The notes under the pieces: generated by a model
Seen by the model: the letters and a program-made list of their open reading frames with translations, nothing else
What the model was told of the DNA's origin: nothing
The model's database searches: none
Part shown: one piece after another, positions 32,752 to 34,770 of the stretch
How the letters are laid out: every line of letters begins with the position of its first letter
Numbering within the stretch: position 1 is the stretch's first letter
Made by a program: the position numbers and the translations under genes
Origin: Bacteroidota bacterium
Lineage (GTDB): Bacteria > Bacteroidota > Ignavibacteria > SZUA-365
Assembly: GCA_016928515.1 (NCBI GenBank)
Contig: JAFGKR010000187.1
Location: forward strand, 1 to 34,770
Direction of reading: 5' to 3'
DNA length: 34,770 nucleotides

Positions 32752-34770
32752 TTAATTCACGATCTTCCCGGCGCGCAGCTCATCAGCCAGCCGCTCAAGA
32801 CGATAGATATGGTTGATCGCTTCAATCATTCCGGAGGAATGAACAGACACGGTGCGATTTCCCATCTCCGGCGCGAAAATGAATTCTCCCGGGAGACTTT
32901 CAATATTTCCGTCGAAAGCGAGACCAACCACTTCCTTGTCGCGGTTGATCAATGGACTTCCGGAATTCCCGCCGATGATATCATTCGTGGAGACGAAATT
33001 CAACGGTGTTTTGAGGTCGAACCCGGCCGGCGGATTCAGCCAGCGCTCGGGCAGCGCCCACTGCTCGTCATCGGGGAATGAGTAATGGCGATCGTACATG
33101 CCGTAAAACGTGGTGAATGCCGGCGCCTTGGTGCCGTTGTACTCATATCCTTCGACCACACCGTCAGAGATGCGCAGGGTGAACGTCGCGTCGGGAGGAA
33201 TGGACGTCCCGTAAATCTCGAACAGCGCACGCCCGAGGAGAGTGTTGTTCACTTCGTCCCGGGCAGCGACATCGCGTGCCACCTCGGTCGCCGCTTCACG
33301 TCGCGGCTGCGCCATGCGTGCGAAGGTGATCAACGGATCGCTCGTCGTGCGAAGATTTTCGGGGAATCCTTCGGCAAACTGCACATACTTCGCGGAATCC
33401 GTCAGGATGGATTCATCGAGCAGCCGCTTCGCTGCCTGCGCAGCGGACTGCCCTTTCATGACATACTGTACCAGGGGATCATCGCTTCCGAGATAGCTCT
33501 CCATCATTGCAAGTTTTTTCTCGATGGTCAGGCGCTCCATGTCCATGTCCGCATCGACCGGCTTCCCGAGTGAACGCAGGGTCAGTTTCAGTGCCTGATC
33601 CCTGTATGCGTTCGCACGCTCATCTTCGGGTTTTTCGAGTTCACTGAGCACGCGCGCAAGACTGAGTGCGCGATTGAGATACTCCGATCCGATGACCTCG
33701 AAGCGAAGACCGAGCAGATCCGGAGCTACACTGCGTACCTTCGCACGGGACGCTGCGATCTCATCCCAGAGATGGCCGTATTTTCCGCGTAGCTGCGGAT
33801 TGTCCATGACTTTGGCACGAAACTTCTTGTCAAAATCCTTTCGACGTTGCATGAGAACGTCATTCTCCAGTCCTTCCAGCTGTCCCTTGTACGCCTTCTG
33901 CGAATTGGCCATGCTGAAAATCTGGTTGGTCATCTCCTCCTTCTCTTCCGGATGCAGCTTGATGTACGCTTTCAATACATCGACACGGTCGTCGAGTATA
34001 CGCGAAATCCATGGGAACTGCACGTCGCGATTGAATTCCAGCTGAGCAGAGGTGCTGAGGCGGCTCGTGCTGCCGGGATTGCCGACGGTGAAAACCAGTT
34101 CACCCTCGGAAGGACCGTTGCTGCTCCACCTGAAATAGTGATCCGTCTTCAGCGGCTTGCCGTCTTCATCGTAGACGCGGAAGAAGTTGCAATCGAGTGT
34201 GTAACGCGGATAGGTGAAATTGTCGTCGTCCCCGCCGAAAAAGCCCAGCGACAGCTCCGGCGAGAATACGAGCCTCACATCGTCGTACCGCTTGTACACA
34301 TAGGCCGCATACTTGCCTCCGTTGAAGAAGGTCACCAGCTGGCACCGGTTCCCCGTTTCGACGCTGATACTCTCCTCGAGTTCGGAGATTTTGCCGTCAC
34401 GCGCCGCGAGGCGTTCCTCGTCGCTTTCTGCAGCGTCCATCGCTGCGATGACGTCCGCGGTAACGTCGCGGATTTCCACAAGCTGTTCGACGAAAAGATC
34501 ATCAACCTTGCGCTCATCCTCCAATGTCTCGGCGATGTAGCCATGGACCGAAAGATTCTCCCCTTCCCGGGATACCTGTTCGACTGCCTGCCGGCCGCAG
34601 TGATGGTTCGTCATCACAAGGCCATCGGAACTGACAAACGATGCCGAACAATACGTCGCGAAACGCAGAGCCGACATCCGGACATCATCCATCCATTTCT
34701 GATCAGGTGCAAAATTATATTCTTCCCTGAAATACTCGAGCGGAGGATAGTCGAACGTCCACATGCGTCC
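32752..34770 (-). CDS. S46-family dipeptidyl-peptidase (DPP7/DPP11 type), 5' end beyond the window
   Basis: At least 672 codons, cut off by the right edge: the frame stays open to 34770, and GRMWTFDYPPLEYF is an internal motif of the family, so the signal peptide and about 45 residues are missing. Catalytic signatures: MTNHHCG (His, near the window end), and IGGNSGSPLIN (Ser, about 32955-32975); the aspartate should lie in the YPRYTLDCNFFRVYD region. The S1-pocket region reads LAFDGNIES, with Gly where DPP11 has Arg, suggesting a DPP7-like preference for hydrophobic P1 residues (inference). These periplasmic serine peptidases remove dipeptides from oligopeptides for amino-acid-fermenting or peptide-consuming bacteria. 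It ends facing iorB across a shared terminator. Confidence 0.93.
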   Translation of the reverse strand, partial: GRMWTFDYPPLEYFREEYNFAPDQKWMDDVRMSALRFATYCSASFVSSDGLVMTNHHCGRQAVEQVSREGENLSVHGYIAETLEDERKVDDLFVEQLVEIRDVTADVIAAMDAAESDEERLAARDGKISELEESISVETGNRCQLVTFFNGGKYAAYVYKRYDDVRLVFSPELSLGFFGGDDDNFTYPRYTLDCNFFRVYDEDGKPLKTDHYFRWSSNGPSEGELVFTVGNPGSTSRLSTSAQLEFNRDVQFPWISRILDDRVDVLKAYIKLHPEEKEEMTNQIFSMANSQKAYKGQLEGLENDVLMQRRKDFDKKFRAKVMDNPQLRGKYGHLWDEIAASRAKVRSVAPDLLGLRFEVIGSEYLNRALSLARVLSELEKPEDERANAYRDQALKLTLRSLGKPVDADMDMERLTIEKKLAMMESYLGSDDPLVQYVMKGQSAAQAAKRLLDESILTDSAKYVQFAEGFPENLRTTSDPLITFARMAQPRREAATEVARDVAARDEVNNTLLGRALFEIYGTSIPPDATFTLRISDGVVEGYEYNGTKAPAFTTFYGMYDRHYSFPDDEQWALPERWLNPPAGFDLKTPLNFVSTNDIIGGNSGSPLINRDKEVVGLAFDGNIESLPGEFIFAPEMGNRTVSVHSSGMIEAINHIYRLERLADELRAGKIVN

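Noticed and set aside
32752-34764. S46 peptidase as a complete gene starting at the ATG 34764
   Set aside because: MWTFDYPPLEYF is an internal family motif; the frame is open to the window edge and a signal peptide is missing.

Overview
The window is a densely coded 34.8 kb stretch of a Gram-negative bacterial chromosome. Predicted outer-membrane porins, Sec signal peptides, one lipoprotein and periplasmic domains all point to a double membrane. An S46-type dipeptidyl-peptidase, a short IorA without ferredoxin domain, a Pho4 transporter fused to a PhoU-like tail and secreted TldD-like proteins suggest a Bacteroidota/Chlorobiota-related (FCB) lineage. Clear GGAGG ribosome binding sites and a TTGTCA-N17-TATACT promoter argue against a core Bacteroidia genome. 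This placement is inference and of low confidence. I saw no rRNA, tRNA, CRISPR array, insertion sequence or phage gene. No gap between genes exceeds 300 bases; the largest are 9590-9822, 22084-22335 and 30202-30475.

Layout. (1) 79-6796 (+) is a tightly packed signalling and envelope operon: a stand-alone receiver, a receiver/cyclase protein, a porin, a one-lobe phosphate-binding-like protein, a paralogous second porin and a membrane histidine kinase with an enlarged dimerisation region. Several junctions overlap by one to four bases. (2) 6803-8203 (+) is a MATE exporter, meeting tail to tail a two-gene housekeeping unit on the minus strand (TatD hydrolase and a TcdA-like tRNA t6A dehydratase, 8148-9589). 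(3) 9823-17327 (+) encodes an ECF sigma factor, a membrane anti-sigma candidate with a very large extracytoplasmic domain, a secreted TldD-like metalloprotease, its secreted partner that has lost the zinc ligands, and a beta-propeller lipoprotein. An ECF-type promoter lies before the sigma gene and a sigma-70-type promoter before the protease pair. (4) 17349-23271 (-) has a secreted TPR-CHAT protease-like protein, a small HicB-like protein, an acyl-CoA dehydrogenase and an EamA transporter. (5) 23454-24587 (+) is a third porin-like protein, facing (6) a phosphate operon on the minus strand, phoB-phoR-phoU-pit (24612-30201), with a direct-repeat Pho-box-like site before phoB. (7) 30476-32673 (+) is iorA-iorB for 2-oxoacid (indolepyruvate) oxidation. 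It ends at a perfect bidirectional terminator, beyond which (8) an S46 dipeptidyl-peptidase (-) runs off the right edge.

How the genes may work together: the first operon looks like a sensory circuit in which envelope uptake proteins, a kinase and a nucleotide-cyclase output are made together. The sigma/anti-sigma pair next to the secreted TldD pair suggests envelope-controlled expression of periplasmic proteolysis or peptide processing. The pho operon is a complete sense-and-import unit. The S46 peptidase and IorAB fit an amino-acid and peptide-consuming lifestyle. The least described parts are the cyclase/porin/binding-protein/kinase operon and the sigma-linked secreted TldD/TldE-like pair.
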